A DNA stretch of 64,000 nt from Winogradskyella thalassocola (GCF_900099995.1 NZ_FNCZ01000001.1:1240001-1304000); one strand, 5' to 3'; positions 7,882 through 18,310 are shown, numbered from the stretch's first letter. Numbers and translations are program-made. Notes: generated from the sequence alone by a model not told the origin.

Positions 7882-10164
7882 TTAAAACGAATAGCCAATA
7901 GCGAAGTTAAGCACAGGTTCGTCATATTTAAAATCGAAACGTTTTCCTGGTGCTAATGACGGATCGTGGAAAGGTGCTGCCAAATCGAAACGAATAACAA
8001 AACCTTGCACATCAATATGCAACCCAAATCCGGCTCCCATACCTAATTCATTGATGAAGTTAGAGGTGAATTTATCTTCTCCGTCAAACACAGAATTGGA
8101 TTTAGAGTTCCAGACATTTCCAGCATCGGCAAATACCGCACCTTTAAAATATGAAACTATAGGAAAACGATATTCTACATTGGCTTCTAATCTAATATTT
8201 CCGGTTTGATCCCAATAGGTTACATCGTCGTTATTGCTATCGTCATTGTAAGTTCCTGGTCCTAAAGAGCGCGTTTTAAAAGCTCTAACACTATAAGGGC
8301 CACCTGAAAAATATTGCTTTACATACGGAATAACATCCGAGTTTCCATAAGGTAAGCCGTAGCCAGCAAATAATCGTGTTGCTAAGGTTTGTGCTCTATC
8401 TTTACCGAAGTTAAGATGGAACCTTAAATCTAAATCGGCTTTCGCATATTGCGCATATTGCAATCCTAAAAATTCTTTTGGTTCGCCAGAAGTGGTTTCT
8501 TTTCCTAGCAAACTAATCGAATTACCTGCAACATCTAAAGTTGTGTTTAGGTAAAACTGATTAGGATCGTTGGCATCTACCATTTCGTTATAAGTAAATG
8601 AAAAGGTCATACCTGAAATAAATTGCTGATCGAAACTTTGTTGTAAGTATGAATTTTCGTCTAAAATAGTTTCAAATTCAGCGGTCGTATTTGAAAGTTT
8701 AGTGTAGCTTATTGAAATAGGATTAAATTGATAGGTTATAAATTTATTGGCATTCCAAGAGTACCCAAACTGCCCAGTTCCTGAAAGTAAAGTATACAAT
8801 TCACTCCGATTCAAATAATTAAGTCCAACACTTGTTTTTGTTTTTGGGATGGAATATTTAAAGAAATCCGTATTGATTTTTACAGGAAATAAAACACGTG
8901 GAAAAATAATCTCAGTGGTTAGACCTAATTCTACACTGCTAAGTCCTGTGTTGTCACCACTGATAAATTGCGATTCGTAACCAACATTTGTGCTAATGTT
9001 TAACGTTTCTCCTCCTTTAAAAACATTACGATTACTGTAGGTTAACGCTAAATGAGGACCTGTGTAATTATTGGATTTGGTGACGGCTTGTATTTCGGCA
9101 CGGACGGCACGTTTAGTTAGTGGTGATAAAAAAATATTGGTTTCGAGAACTCCTAAACTATCCGTGAGTAGCGAATCAACTTCTTTATATTGAATGTTGA
9201 CATATTTATACGCTCCAATTTTTGATAAGCGCCTGGCGGTATTTTTAGAATTTTCAGGACTGTAGAAATCACCTTCATTTAGTGTAATAAATTCATCGAG
9301 GAATTTAGGTTTTATAAACAGTGTGTCTTGTATGTAATTCTTATTGTTGAACCGTTCTGTTTTGGCGTATGTGGAATCTTGTAAGTCGTAATTAGCAAAG
9401 ACATTTATCTTTGAAATGCGATAAGGAATAGTCGCTTTTTTAGGAACTTCGGCTTTCAATTTTAAAAATAAATCGAAGCGTTTATTGTCGTATTGATTAG
9501 TATCTGCTTCAAAAATGAAAAAATCAGGATTGAGATTATAATAGCCTTTTTGCTTTAGTTGTGCATCAATACGCTGGCGTTCTAATTTCATATTAGACAA
9601 ATCGAAACGCATGTTCTTTTGAAATGGGGATTTGTCAGTTTCCTTTTTTACATCTTCATAGAGTGGTGAAGGCATAGAGTCAATTTGGAAACGCTCCATT
9701 TTATAAGGTTCTGTAATTTTTAGTTTATAATTAATGGAGGCTTCCATCTCTTTTTCTTCAAAAGCGGAAGTTGCAGTGCTGTAGAAAAATCCTTTGTTTT
9801 CAAGGCGATTTCTTAGTACGTCTTCAATCTCAAAAGGTTCTACGCTAGATTGATAAATAGGTTTTTCTCCTATTTGTTTATATAGCCATCTGTTGATGAA
9901 ACCTGGTTTTTTCTTTTGCATTTTGTAATAATAATACAAGCCTAAATGCATTCCCAAGAACTTAGAATTCGGTTCAGGTCTTAAAACGGTTTCTAATTCT
10001 GTTTTTAGTTCTTCTTCATTTTTTATGATAGAATCCGATTCAATTTCAATTTTAGCACCAGTATATAAACGTTCGCCTTCAGGAATGTGTTTTTTTATAC
10101 TGCAGGAGTATAAAATCATTCCGAAGAAAATAAAAGAGATACTATGTTTTAAGATTCTTTTCAA
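7882..10164 (-). CDS. tamL: TamL, lipoprotein TamA/BamA-family outer membrane protein
   Basis: 760 residues. The N-terminus is a lipoprotein signal with lipobox L-Y-S-C (Cys21), unlike proteobacterial TamA, which has a cleaved signal peptide. POTRA-like domains follow (about 30-340), then a C-terminal Omp85 16-strand barrel (about 370-760) that ends in Phe (A-I-G-Y-S-F) as barrels do. A lipidated TamA variant paired with TamB is known in Bacteroidota as TamL and is linked to outer-membrane homeostasis. Its start is 2 bp after the tamB stop, so the two are co-translated and likely form one envelope-spanning complex. Confidence 0.85.
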   Translation of the reverse strand: MKRILKHSISFIFFGMILYSCSIKKHIPEGERLYTGAKIEIESDSIIKNEEELKTELETVLRPEPNSKFLGMHLGLYYYYKMQKKKPGFINRWLYKQIGEKPIYQSSVEPFEIEDVLRNRLENKGFFYSTATSAFEEKEMEASINYKLKITEPYKMERFQIDSMPSPLYEDVKKETDKSPFQKNMRFDLSNMKLERQRIDAQLKQKGYYNLNPDFFIFEADTNQYDNKRFDLFLKLKAEVPKKATIPYRISKINVFANYDLQDSTYAKTERFNNKNYIQDTLFIKPKFLDEFITLNEGDFYSPENSKNTARRLSKIGAYKYVNIQYKEVDSLLTDSLGVLETNIFLSPLTKRAVRAEIQAVTKSNNYTGPHLALTYSNRNVFKGGETLNISTNVGYESQFISGDNTGLSSVELGLTTEIIFPRVLFPVKINTDFFKYSIPKTKTSVGLNYLNRSELYTLLSGTGQFGYSWNANKFITYQFNPISISYTKLSNTTAEFETILDENSYLQQSFDQQFISGMTFSFTYNEMVDANDPNQFYLNTTLDVAGNSISLLGKETTSGEPKEFLGLQYAQYAKADLDLRFHLNFGKDRAQTLATRLFAGYGLPYGNSDVIPYVKQYFSGGPYSVRAFKTRSLGPGTYNDDSNNDDVTYWDQTGNIRLEANVEYRFPIVSYFKGAVFADAGNVWNSKSNSVFDGEDKFTSNFINELGMGAGFGLHIDVQGFVIRFDLAAPFHDPSLAPGKRFDFKYDEPVLNFAIGYSF

Positions 10165-10166
10165 GT

Positions 10167-13100
10167 TTAATTCTTTTTCTGTTCTATACTTTCGTCCGTT
10201 GCTTCTTGCTGTTTTTCTTGTGCCTCTTTCTCGGTTTCAGGTTTTGCTTTCTTCTCTTTTTTAGAACGCAAAATAGCATCCCAAAGTTCGCTAAATTGAT
10301 TGAATTCTTTTGTGAATATTAAACTAATACCACTCACTATGGTTTGGCCATCTATCACATTTTCAAATTCACTTTTTCTAAAGCCCTTTAGTCGGTATCT
10401 GCCGTCTTCTGTTAATGCATATTCTAAGCTTACATTACCAATTACAGGTGCTTCCTCATCAGTGCTACTGCTGCCTTGTATGTCTACGTCACTACCAACA
10501 CTAACCGTTAATCTGTCGTTAAACAATTTTTTCTTTGCTGCGATTTCTAACTCAGTACGATCTGATGGTGAATCGCCTTGATAATCGGTGTAGCTGTTAA
10601 GTCCAAAATCGAGCTCTATACCAGTACCACCTAATATTTTATCAGAAAATGTATTTAGCTGATCGGATACTGCATCATTTAAATTGTCTCTTGCAATTGT
10701 AGCAAAGCCTCCGTCACTACCATCACTGCCAGAATCTGGATAAAAACGATTGAGCACTAAAAGTGAAAAAACTTGGCGATTAAGTTCTCCTTCTTGCTGG
10801 TTCACTTGTTGTACTCTAGAATATACTTGTCCGCTAATGGCACCTTGGTCTTCTTCTGGCATATCTAAACCAAATGAAATTTTAGGTTGTAATAATTCGC
10901 CATCAATATTGAGGTAGACATTAAAAGGTAAAACTTCTTGGTATTTAGTTTTTACAGAGGAATCTGCACCAGAGATTTGCGATGCCATCAATCCGTAAGC
11001 CGAAGTTTCTAAATTGTATATGGCGCGTATATCTAGTTTCGCATCAAAAGGATCGCCAGACCAAGTGACACGACTGCCTTGAGCAATTAAGAATTTTCGA
11101 TTCACTAAATTGTAAAGGTTGAGTTCGTAATGGCCTTCTGAAATTTCATAGGCACCAGTAAGTGTGATTCGCCCATTTGGTTTCATGGTGAAAACAAAAT
11201 CACCTTCACCTGAAATTTTAAAATTATCTCCGGTTTCTTCATCTATAATTATAGTGACTGCTGCATTTTTTCCAACGTTGAATAACGCTCTAATATCAAA
11301 GCCTTTTATCGTAGCCGTTTGTTCTTCAGTTTGGGTGAGAATAGCATCTCGATTTTCACGATTAACAAATACAACAACTCCATCGCGTTCCTCCACACTG
11401 GCTACTGATGATGGTAGTACATAAGTGAGATCGGTATCGGAACCTAAAGTGAGTTTGGCGTCTAATTTTGGGATTTGTAAATCGCCAGTTAGTTTTGCAT
11501 TGGCGTCAAAAGTGACCTTGCCGTAGAATTCTTGATTGTCTTCTTTTGAAGCGTTTAAGACTTGAAAATTTGTAGTTTTTACACTTAAATCGAATGTTGG
11601 ATTGATAAAACTCTCGGTACCAACCTTACCAGAAAGTACCAAGGCATTATTGTTTTCATCACGAATGGTGAAATCTTTCATTGAAAGGCCATCATTATTG
11701 ATGCTCAGCGTTTCTTTAGTCATGCTAAATTTAGTGTTCAGTTTAGCGACATTGAAACCAGCATTGTTGAATGTTATAGAACCATCATACTTTAAATCTG
11801 ATGTTGAACCTGTAACTTTAAAAGCACCAGAAAAACTACCGTCAGCATCTTTAATTTCACCCATAGATAAGGTGTTGAGTGCTTGTATTTTGAATTCGTT
11901 GATATTAAAATCGAGATCGAGATTTGCTATGTTGTTAGTGACAGTGTAATCACCGACGAGATCAAAATCAATATCACCACCTTTTAGTCCAGCATTAAAA
12001 GCATAACTATTGTCGTCCAATGAATTTCCATTCACGCTTAAAGTGCCTAAATCGGTTTTAAGCATGTTTAATTGTTCAATACTTAAATCGGCTAAAATAC
12101 CAGCATTAGTAAACGGATCTTCGAGAATAAAATTACCATTTAGTTGCCCGGTTGCTAATTCGGCTTCTGGATTTAAATAATTAAAGATGGCATTGATGTC
12201 AAAATTCTCGAATTCAATGGCAATATGTTCTTTCGAAATTTGCTCTAATTTGTCTGTAAGCGCAATAGATTGATTGTTTTGGTTGATTTTAAAGTTATTA
12301 AATTCGAGATGCTTATCTGTTAGGATGATTTCATTGTCTTCAGGAATTAACCATTTCTCTTTATTGAGTATTAAGCTATCCGGATTTACTGTAAATCTTA
12401 AACGCTCTCTGCTGCCAGTGATTTTGGTGTTGACATTCATGAGTTGCTCTCCTTGATGATAGCCCAAAAAGTTAAGCGCTAATTCGTTGTTGGTTTGGTG
12501 GCCAGTTATGATGGTTTTAGGCACATCTAACGGACCAGCAGTGATGTTTTTAAAACCTAGATTAAAATTGAAATTCTCTTTGTCGGTGTCCATAGAAAAA
12601 GCAAGACTGTCCAATTTATTGCCGCTATAGTTAATATGTGGCGCCGTAATATTTGCTTGTAGTTGTCGCGCTTTTTCGTTGAAATCTACAGCCACGTTAA
12701 TGGTGTCTAAACCTTGAACATTAACTAAGAAGACGTCATTCAGTAAAGGGGATTGCGAAATTTTACCTTTGAGGTTTAAGTTCACAAAATCGCTAATTGT
12801 GTCTGAGACATTTTCATCTCTATAAAAATAACTTAGAACGTGTCGTTTAATCGCTTTACTAAACGTTTGAGGATTGGTATTTGACTTTAAATCAAGATCT
12901 AAAATGTTGTTTTTAACCGAAACCGAAGTCGTGTCTCTATCCACATGCGCCATGGCTTTAATATCACCTATTAAATAACTTCTATTGTCATACACAACAA
13001 CACCGTTGTCAATGTTAGCGCTAGCATCGTAAGTTTCACCATTACCTTTAAAATCTACAGTGACATTCATGGCCGTTCTAATATTACGACTCATTACACC

Positions 13101-15251
13101 AAGCGCTTCTAGGTTGGCGCCAATAACGTTAATTTTAACTTTAGCTTCAGGAGAAATAGAATCTAAAACCACAAAAGCATCTAGGTTCGCATTGAGATTA
13201 CTGTCTTTATATTGCGACTGAATATTTCCTGTTCCGTTTTTAATATCACCATTAAGATGAAGATCTTTTATAGCATAATTATTAAGTTGAAATTCAGAAA
13301 TAGTAGCATCCAAAATGGCATCGAGTGTGTTGATGGTGTTCCCGCTTCCTTCAGATGTAAGGGTAAGACTTAGTGTTCCAAATTGTGGATTGTTAAGCAA
13401 TTCATTAACTTTATAATCTTCAATAGCGACTGTAGCATTAAACGCAATTTTATCCGTGTTTTTATAACTACCATCAATATTCGCAAGGCCTTGAGAGCTT
13501 GTTAGGTTTGCTTTTGCTGAAATGTCTTGAGGGTTGCCTTTGAGTTGTGCTACAAATTTCACGTCATTTGGAAAGCTAATTCCTAAGTCTTCCTCATTTA
13601 CAAACTGAATTAAATCAGATCGCTTTGTAATTGCTGAAAACTGTGGAATATCAAATTGAAGTGTTTCAGGATTGGTGACGTTTTGAAGCGTTCCTTTAGT
13701 GGAGATTTTTGTTGAATTTCCCCAGTTAAGTTCTGCTTTATTCAAATTAATTGATGCTAAAGTTCCGGAAGCATTTAGATTTCCTAGAATTAGTTTTTTG
13801 CTTAATTTATTGAGGTATTCGTTATTTTTTAAATCAGGTTGAAATTTGAAAATCTCTGTCAATGAGAGTTGAAAGGCTGGGAGGTTTAAGTTGACCTTAG
13901 TAGTTTCAGGAGCTTCTATTAATTTTGAAAGTGACTGATACTCTAAATGTGCATCACCTGAAATTGAATTGTTATTTAATTTGAATTGTAAATCATCCAA
14001 ACGCATATCTTGATCTGTAGCGTTAAAATTAACAGCCAATTGATTGAGGTTTAATCCTGAATATTCGTTAAAATTTAGTTGTTCTAAGTCTAGTGTCGCT
14101 TTTTTATCTTTTAAAGAAATGTCTTTCGCTTGAAGCGTAAAATTTGAAAGTGCGATAGCATTCGGGTTAAAAATATCCTTTGTAGGTTTTGCGTTACCCA
14201 CGCTATAATTAATCTGATTGTTTTCAAAATCAATGGACGCAGTATTAATTGTTAGTTGTGGCCATTCAAACGTTGTGATGTCTGTTTTTACTTCCTCAGT
14301 AACTTCCTCTATTTTTTGCGTTAAGCCATTAATTTCAGCGTCTGTGGTTAAGCTGATTTTAGAATTTTTAAGCGTGATTTTTTTAAGATTGAAATCACTA
14401 GCTGCTAAATTTATGAGTGGTGATTCTGTTGAGAATTCTGAAATATCAACATCTGCAATCAAACGGTCAGGTTGCGATTCGTAATAAGCAACCACATTGT
14501 TTAGCGCAATAGTTTCAAAAGCTAATTTTGGTAAAGGAGTATTTGAAGTTGTGGTGTCAATCGCCACTGGTTTTTGAATAAACTTGATATTAGCATCACT
14601 GAGTTCAACCGTTGAAGCATTAAAAATCATGTCTTCAATATTGGTGGTTTTCATATTAGCCTTCAACTTCCCAATTTTAAATCTAGAATCAATGCCTGCA
14701 ACCGCATCATCAAAAACAACATCAAAATTATTGAAATTTAAGTTGCCTAAAACAAGGTTCAGTGGAGTAGAGGTGGTATCTGTTGCAACAGCTGTAGTGT
14801 CGGTAGAAGCAAAAGCATCAATTAGAAATTGAAAGTTATAACCTTCAATGCTATCTTTTCTAATCACATTGGCACGCAAACCATCCCAATCTAAAGCATC
14901 AACTCCGATGCCATTACCACTTATGATTTTAATTAGAGGGATGTTAGCTTCCAATGATTTTGAATAGACTAAGGTGTCTCCTTTTTTGTCTTCGAGATAC
15001 AGGCCATCGAGTTGTATATCACCATCAAACGTAATAAAAAGTTTTTCTATGGCGACCTTAGTTCCGGTTTTATCAGAGACGTAACTGACTGCTTTATCCA
15101 CAATGATACCTTGTCCCCAAGGGCTACGAACAAAAAGAATTACCAAAAAAAAGAACACAAAAATGCCTAACAGTACGCGTAAGGTTCTGCGAAACCAACG
15201 ATATTGTCGTTTTTTTGGTATTTGAGGCTCTGTATTTTCGATCTTGTTCAA
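10167..15251 (-). CDS. tamB: TamB, inner-membrane-anchored translocation/lipid-transport protein
   Basis: 1694 residues of the AsmA/TamB superfamily. A basic N-terminus is followed by a single membrane helix (about 24-43), then a very long beta-rich periplasmic body and the conserved TamB (DUF490) C-terminal domain (about 1230-1650). The tail is charged and Gln/Glu/Lys-rich. Family members are long groove-shaped proteins thought to carry lipids or assist outer-membrane assembly. The start is TTG: an in-frame TGA lies two codons upstream and no ATG or GTG occurs before the membrane helix. A perfect -7 element ends only a few bases before this TTG. Confidence 0.87.
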   Translation of the reverse strand: MNKIENTEPQIPKKRQYRWFRRTLRVLLGIFVFFFLVILFVRSPWGQGIIVDKAVSYVSDKTGTKVAIEKLFITFDGDIQLDGLYLEDKKGDTLVYSKSLEANIPLIKIISGNGIGVDALDWDGLRANVIRKDSIEGYNFQFLIDAFASTDTTAVATDTTSTPLNLVLGNLNFNNFDVVFDDAVAGIDSRFKIGKLKANMKTTNIEDMIFNASTVELSDANIKFIQKPVAIDTTTSNTPLPKLAFETIALNNVVAYYESQPDRLIADVDISEFSTESPLINLAASDFNLKKITLKNSKISLTTDAEINGLTQKIEEVTEEVKTDITTFEWPQLTINTASIDFENNQINYSVGNAKPTKDIFNPNAIALSNFTLQAKDISLKDKKATLDLEQLNFNEYSGLNLNQLAVNFNATDQDMRLDDLQFKLNNNSISGDAHLEYQSLSKLIEAPETTKVNLNLPAFQLSLTEIFKFQPDLKNNEYLNKLSKKLILGNLNASGTLASINLNKAELNWGNSTKISTKGTLQNVTNPETLQFDIPQFSAITKRSDLIQFVNEEDLGISFPNDVKFVAQLKGNPQDISAKANLTSSQGLANIDGSYKNTDKIAFNATVAIEDYKVNELLNNPQFGTLSLTLTSEGSGNTINTLDAILDATISEFQLNNYAIKDLHLNGDIKNGTGNIQSQYKDSNLNANLDAFVVLDSISPEAKVKINVIGANLEALGVMSRNIRTAMNVTVDFKGNGETYDASANIDNGVVVYDNRSYLIGDIKAMAHVDRDTTSVSVKNNILDLDLKSNTNPQTFSKAIKRHVLSYFYRDENVSDTISDFVNLNLKGKISQSPLLNDVFLVNVQGLDTINVAVDFNEKARQLQANITAPHINYSGNKLDSLAFSMDTDKENFNFNLGFKNITAGPLDVPKTIITGHQTNNELALNFLGYHQGEQLMNVNTKITGSRERLRFTVNPDSLILNKEKWLIPEDNEIILTDKHLEFNNFKINQNNQSIALTDKLEQISKEHIAIEFENFDINAIFNYLNPEAELATGQLNGNFILEDPFTNAGILADLSIEQLNMLKTDLGTLSVNGNSLDDNSYAFNAGLKGGDIDFDLVGDYTVTNNIANLDLDFNINEFKIQALNTLSMGEIKDADGSFSGAFKVTGSTSDLKYDGSITFNNAGFNVAKLNTKFSMTKETLSINNDGLSMKDFTIRDENNNALVLSGKVGTESFINPTFDLSVKTTNFQVLNASKEDNQEFYGKVTFDANAKLTGDLQIPKLDAKLTLGSDTDLTYVLPSSVASVEERDGVVVFVNRENRDAILTQTEEQTATIKGFDIRALFNVGKNAAVTIIIDEETGDNFKISGEGDFVFTMKPNGRITLTGAYEISEGHYELNLYNLVNRKFLIAQGSRVTWSGDPFDAKLDIRAIYNLETSAYGLMASQISGADSSVKTKYQEVLPFNVYLNIDGELLQPKISFGLDMPEEDQGAISGQVYSRVQQVNQQEGELNRQVFSLLVLNRFYPDSGSDGSDGGFATIARDNLNDAVSDQLNTFSDKILGGTGIELDFGLNSYTDYQGDSPSDRTELEIAAKKKLFNDRLTVSVGSDVDIQGSSSTDEEAPVIGNVSLEYALTEDGRYRLKGFRKSEFENVIDGQTIVSGISLIFTKEFNQFSELWDAILRSKKEKKAKPETEKEAQEKQQEATDESIEQKKN

Positions 15252-15255
15252 TAGT

Positions 15256-15263
15256 CAAATATA
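15256..15263 (-). promoter_or_regulatory. -7 promoter element immediately before tamB
   Basis: TATATTTG on the minus strand (consensus TAnnTTTG). It ends 4 bp before the TTG start codon, so a transcript from it would begin at or very near the start codon. No clear -33 TTG is seen, so it may be chance. Confidence 0.35.
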
Positions 15264-15341
15264 TACGTGTAAAAGTATAACTATTGTCTTTAATGCTAAT
15301 AATATTAACGCTCTCACATTAATTTTTAACTAAAATTAAAA

Positions 15342-15377
15342 CTAAAAAATAAAAAAGCCGAACGATTTGTTCAGCTT
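15342..15377 (-). terminator. Terminator of the methionine operon
   Basis: On the minus strand, AAGCTGAAC pairs with GTTCGGCTT around a 5-base loop, followed by a T-rich run (TTTTATTTTTT). It lies 26 bp after the metX stop, just before the tamB promoter region. Confidence 0.85.
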
Positions 15378-15402
15378 CTATTTTGTTAAATGCAAGGTTG
15401 TT

Positions 15403-16410
15403 TTAAGCAACGTGCTGTTCGAGTTTTTCGTTTGATTTCAATACCGTTGAAAAAATAGGCTTCAAAAAACGTGCTAATTGATCAAATTCTATTAAAAAAG
15501 CATCGTGGCCATGCACCGATTTAATTTCATGAATATGAACGTTGTCTTTCACTGCTTTTAAGTCCACATAAGTATTCCAATTTTCATCCGCTTTAAAAAA
15601 CAAATCAGAATTAATAGTGATGATATGAATATCACTTTCAATTTTTGAAGCGACTTCTAAAAAATCAGTTCTGTTTCTTGTAATATCAATAGTACGCAAA
15701 ATTTGATTCATCAGTTTATAAGCTGCCACCTGAAAACGATTGTCTAGTGCATTTCCATGATAACTCAACCAAGATTCAATATTGTAAAGGGCATCGTTTT
15801 TCTTAGTGCGATCAAATTTTTGTGTTAGCGATTCTGGTGTACGATATAAGGTCATGGCGTGCATTCTAGCATCCACTAGTGGTTGTGTAGAATTATTCAA
15901 TATCGCATCTTGAATGTGGCAATTCGCAATGACCCAATCCGTAGATTTCCAGTCGGTCGCAATAGGAATTAAATGTTGAATTAAACGAGGTTTTAGTGCG
16001 GCTAATTCCCATGCAATTCCCCCACCGACAGAACCACCTATAACCGCAAATAAATTTTCAATTTCTAATTGTTCTATAGCTAAAGCAAATAGTTTGGCAA
16101 TGTCTCTTGCTGTAAAATCTTTATAATTTTCAATGCAGTTATCTGCAATATTATCGTAGCCATTACCAAGAATGTTAAAGGCTAAAATAGTATAATCATT
16201 AGTGTTAATACATTTGTCGTCTCCAATAATATCATTCCACCAGCCGTCTTCTCCAACCACATTTGAGTTTCCGGTAAGGGCATGGTTGACTAAAATTATG
16301 GGTGCAGAATGTAATGCTTTACCAAAAGTTTGGTAAGACAATTTAGGGGTAATTGTCTTACCGCTTTCAGTAACATAATTAGTTAGGGTTATGTAGTGTA
16401 AATGTGCCAT
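15403..16410 (-). CDS. metX: Homoserine O-acyltransferase (MetX family)
   Basis: 335 residues, alpha/beta hydrolase fold. It transfers an acyl group (acetyl, by family default) from acyl-CoA to homoserine, giving the substrate of MetY. The nucleophile elbow is G-G-S-V-G-G (Ser127); most MetX proteins have G-G-S-M-G-G. The oxyanion region reads N-H-A-L-T-G-N and the catalytic His is in V-H-G-H-D-A-F near 300. It lies 9 bp after the osmC-like gene and is the last gene of the SAM-riboswitch operon. Whether acetyl or succinyl is used cannot be settled here, but the MetY partner is the O-acetylhomoserine type. Confidence 0.87.
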   Translation of the reverse strand: MAHLHYITLTNYVTESGKTITPKLSYQTFGKALHSAPIILVNHALTGNSNVVGEDGWWNDIIGDDKCINTNDYTILAFNILGNGYDNIADNCIENYKDFTARDIAKLFALAIEQLEIENLFAVIGGSVGGGIAWELAALKPRLIQHLIPIATDWKSTDWVIANCHIQDAILNNSTQPLVDARMHAMTLYRTPESLTQKFDRTKKNDALYNIESWLSYHGNALDNRFQVAAYKLMNQILRTIDITRNRTDFLEVASKIESDIHIITINSDLFFKADENWNTYVDLKAVKDNVHIHEIKSVHGHDAFLIEFDQLARFLKPIFSTVLKSNEKLEQHVA

Positions 16411-16419
16411 GGCAAATTT

Positions 16420-16872
16420 TTATATAGCTGTATATTCTTTTTCTACGGAAATTTTTAAAGGTGTTTTATTCTGTAAATTATCCTTTACAGGACAACGTTC
16501 TTCAACAATTTGAAGCCATTTTGTTAAAACTTCAATACTGGCATCGGTCTCTGGAATAAGGTTGAGGTTAATGGTTTTAAAGCCTGCGCGTTCTTTGGTA
16601 GAGGTACCTAAAAACCGATCCGGATTTAATTCACCCGTCACTTCAATCTTTAAATTTTTAATTGTGAAACCTAATTCCTTGGCTACGAGATGTCCGACAA
16701 CATTGGCACAACCAGCAAAGCCTGCTAAAATGTATTCCACCGGATTGGCATCTTCATCGGTGCCGCCTAAAGCTTCAGGTTCATCTACAACTAAAGTAAA
16801 TTGTCTTGTTTTTCCTATAAATTGGGTTGCAGAAGCACTGTCTCCTACAACGGAGAATTTTAAATCACTCAT
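16420..16872 (-). CDS. OsmC/Ohr family protein
   Basis: 150 residues with the two redox cysteines of the family: C54 in G-F-A-G-C-A-N and C127 in E-E-R-C-P-V. OsmC/Ohr proteins reduce organic or lipid hydroperoxides, and some members are linked to sulfur metabolism. The D-A-N-P-V-E-Y-I-L-A segment before C54 is typical of the OsmC branch. It lies between metY and metX in a SAM-regulated operon, which suggests a sulfur-related job, such as handling reactive sulfur species, rather than general stress defence. That last point is inference. Confidence 0.82.
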   Translation of the reverse strand: MSDLKFSVVGDSASATQFIGKTRQFTLVVDEPEALGGTDEDANPVEYILAGFAGCANVVGHLVAKELGFTIKNLKIEVTGELNPDRFLGTSTKERAGFKTINLNLIPETDASIEVLTKWLQIVEERCPVKDNLQNKTPLKISVEKEYTAI

Positions 16873-16953
16873 GTTTTTGTCTTTTTAGAATTGAATATTA
16901 TAAAACAGATGCCTTTATAATTAAAGACATCCGTCTTACTTCACAATTTAAAT

Positions 16954-18252
16954 TTAATTTTGAAGGGCTTTTTTCTGTTTTACAACAGCAAAAGCTTCTT
17001 TTAAATCGTCTTTTAAATCTTCGATATTTTCAATACCTACAGATAAACGAATTAAATCTTTAGTAACACCTGTGGTTTCTTGTGCATCATCACTTAATTG
17101 CTGATGCGTAGTACTTGCAGGATGAATGATAAGTGATTTTGTGTCTCCTATATTGGCTAATAATGAGAATAATTTGGTCGTATCAGCAATAGTTTTTGCA
17201 GCTTCGTAACCACCATCCACTCCAAAAGTGACGACGCCACTTTGACCTTTTGGTAAATACTTTTTAGCTAACGCATGATACTTGCTAGATTTTAATCCTG
17301 GGTAATTCACCCATTTAACTTCAGGTTGAGATTCTAACCATGTTGCTAATTCAAGAGCGTTTTCACTATGTTTTAGAATACGTAATTCTAAAGTTTCTAA
17401 ACCTTGAATAATTTGAAAGGCATTAAACGGACTTAAGGCTCCACCATAATCCCGTAAACCTTCAATTCTGATTTTTGCTATAAATGCAGCAGCTCCAATA
17501 GCTTCGCTATATACTAAACCATGATAACCTGCAGAGGGTTCTGTGAATTCTGGAAATTTTCCGTTAGTCCAGTCAAAAGTACCAGCATCGATAATGATGC
17601 CTCCTAATGATGTTCCGTTTCCGGTGATATATTTGGTTAACGAATGAATAACGATGTTTGCACCGTATTCAATTGGATTTAATAAATAAGGTGTAGCTAC
17701 TGTATTATCTACAATTAAGGGCACTTTATGCGCTTTCGCTCCTTTCGAAATCGCTTCAAGATCTAAAACATCTAGTTTCGGGTTTCCTAAAGATTCTATA
17801 AAAAAGGCTCTTGTGTTTTCTTGTGCTGCTTTTTCAAATTCTTCTGGGTTTGACGCGTCAACAAATGTCGTCGTAATACCGTGTCTTGGTAAGGTAACGC
17901 TCAATAAATTGTAGGTGCCTCCATACAAACTGCTCGATGCGACAATATGATCACCAGCTCTTAAAAGTGTTAGTAAAGTTGTTGCAATTGCTGAGGTTCC
18001 AGAAGCTGTAGCCACAGCTGCAATTCCGCCTTCTAATGCTGCTAATCGCTGCTCTAGAATGTCGTTTGTTGGATTGTTTAAACGTGTGTAAATGTATCCA
18101 GGAACAGAAAGATTAAATCGTCCAGCGGCTTCATCTGAATCTTTAAAAACATACGATGATGTTTGGTAAATAGGAACAGCTCTTGTTCCTGAGGTTAGAT
18201 TGGTGTCGTGACCTGCGTGCAACGCTTGTGTTGCAAATTTTTGTGTACTCAT
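16954..18252 (-). CDS. metY: O-acetylhomoserine sulfhydrylase (Cys/Met metabolism PLP enzyme)
   Basis: 432 residues, the usual size for O-acetylhomoserine aminocarboxypropyltransferase. It makes homocysteine from O-acetylhomoserine and sulfide. The PLP lysine is K207 in H-S-L-T-K-Y-I-T-G, with the phosphate-binding S-G-T-S-A near 84-88 and V-D-N-T-V-A-T-P-Y at 181-189. The A-L-H-A-G-H-D-T start and the long insert after K207 place it with MetY rather than cystathionine gamma-synthase. It is first in the operon, directly behind a SAM-I riboswitch, so high SAM is expected to shut it off. Confidence 0.92.
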   Translation of the reverse strand: MSTQKFATQALHAGHDTNLTSGTRAVPIYQTSSYVFKDSDEAAGRFNLSVPGYIYTRLNNPTNDILEQRLAALEGGIAAVATASGTSAIATTLLTLLRAGDHIVASSSLYGGTYNLLSVTLPRHGITTTFVDASNPEEFEKAAQENTRAFFIESLGNPKLDVLDLEAISKGAKAHKVPLIVDNTVATPYLLNPIEYGANIVIHSLTKYITGNGTSLGGIIIDAGTFDWTNGKFPEFTEPSAGYHGLVYSEAIGAAAFIAKIRIEGLRDYGGALSPFNAFQIIQGLETLELRILKHSENALELATWLESQPEVKWVNYPGLKSSKYHALAKKYLPKGQSGVVTFGVDGGYEAAKTIADTTKLFSLLANIGDTKSLIIHPASTTHQQLSDDAQETTGVTKDLIRLSVGIENIEDLKDDLKEAFAVVKQKKALQN

Positions 18253-18310
18253 TTTTCTAAGTTTTTGAGTTAATAAATGATTAAACCAAAAGCCAAATAA
18301 GCCTCTTTTG

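Noticed and set aside
11164-14832. Several open frames of 80-115 codons on the plus strand opposite tamB.
   Set aside because: They are antisense shadows of a long, clearly coding frame, with no family resemblance and no start-region signals.
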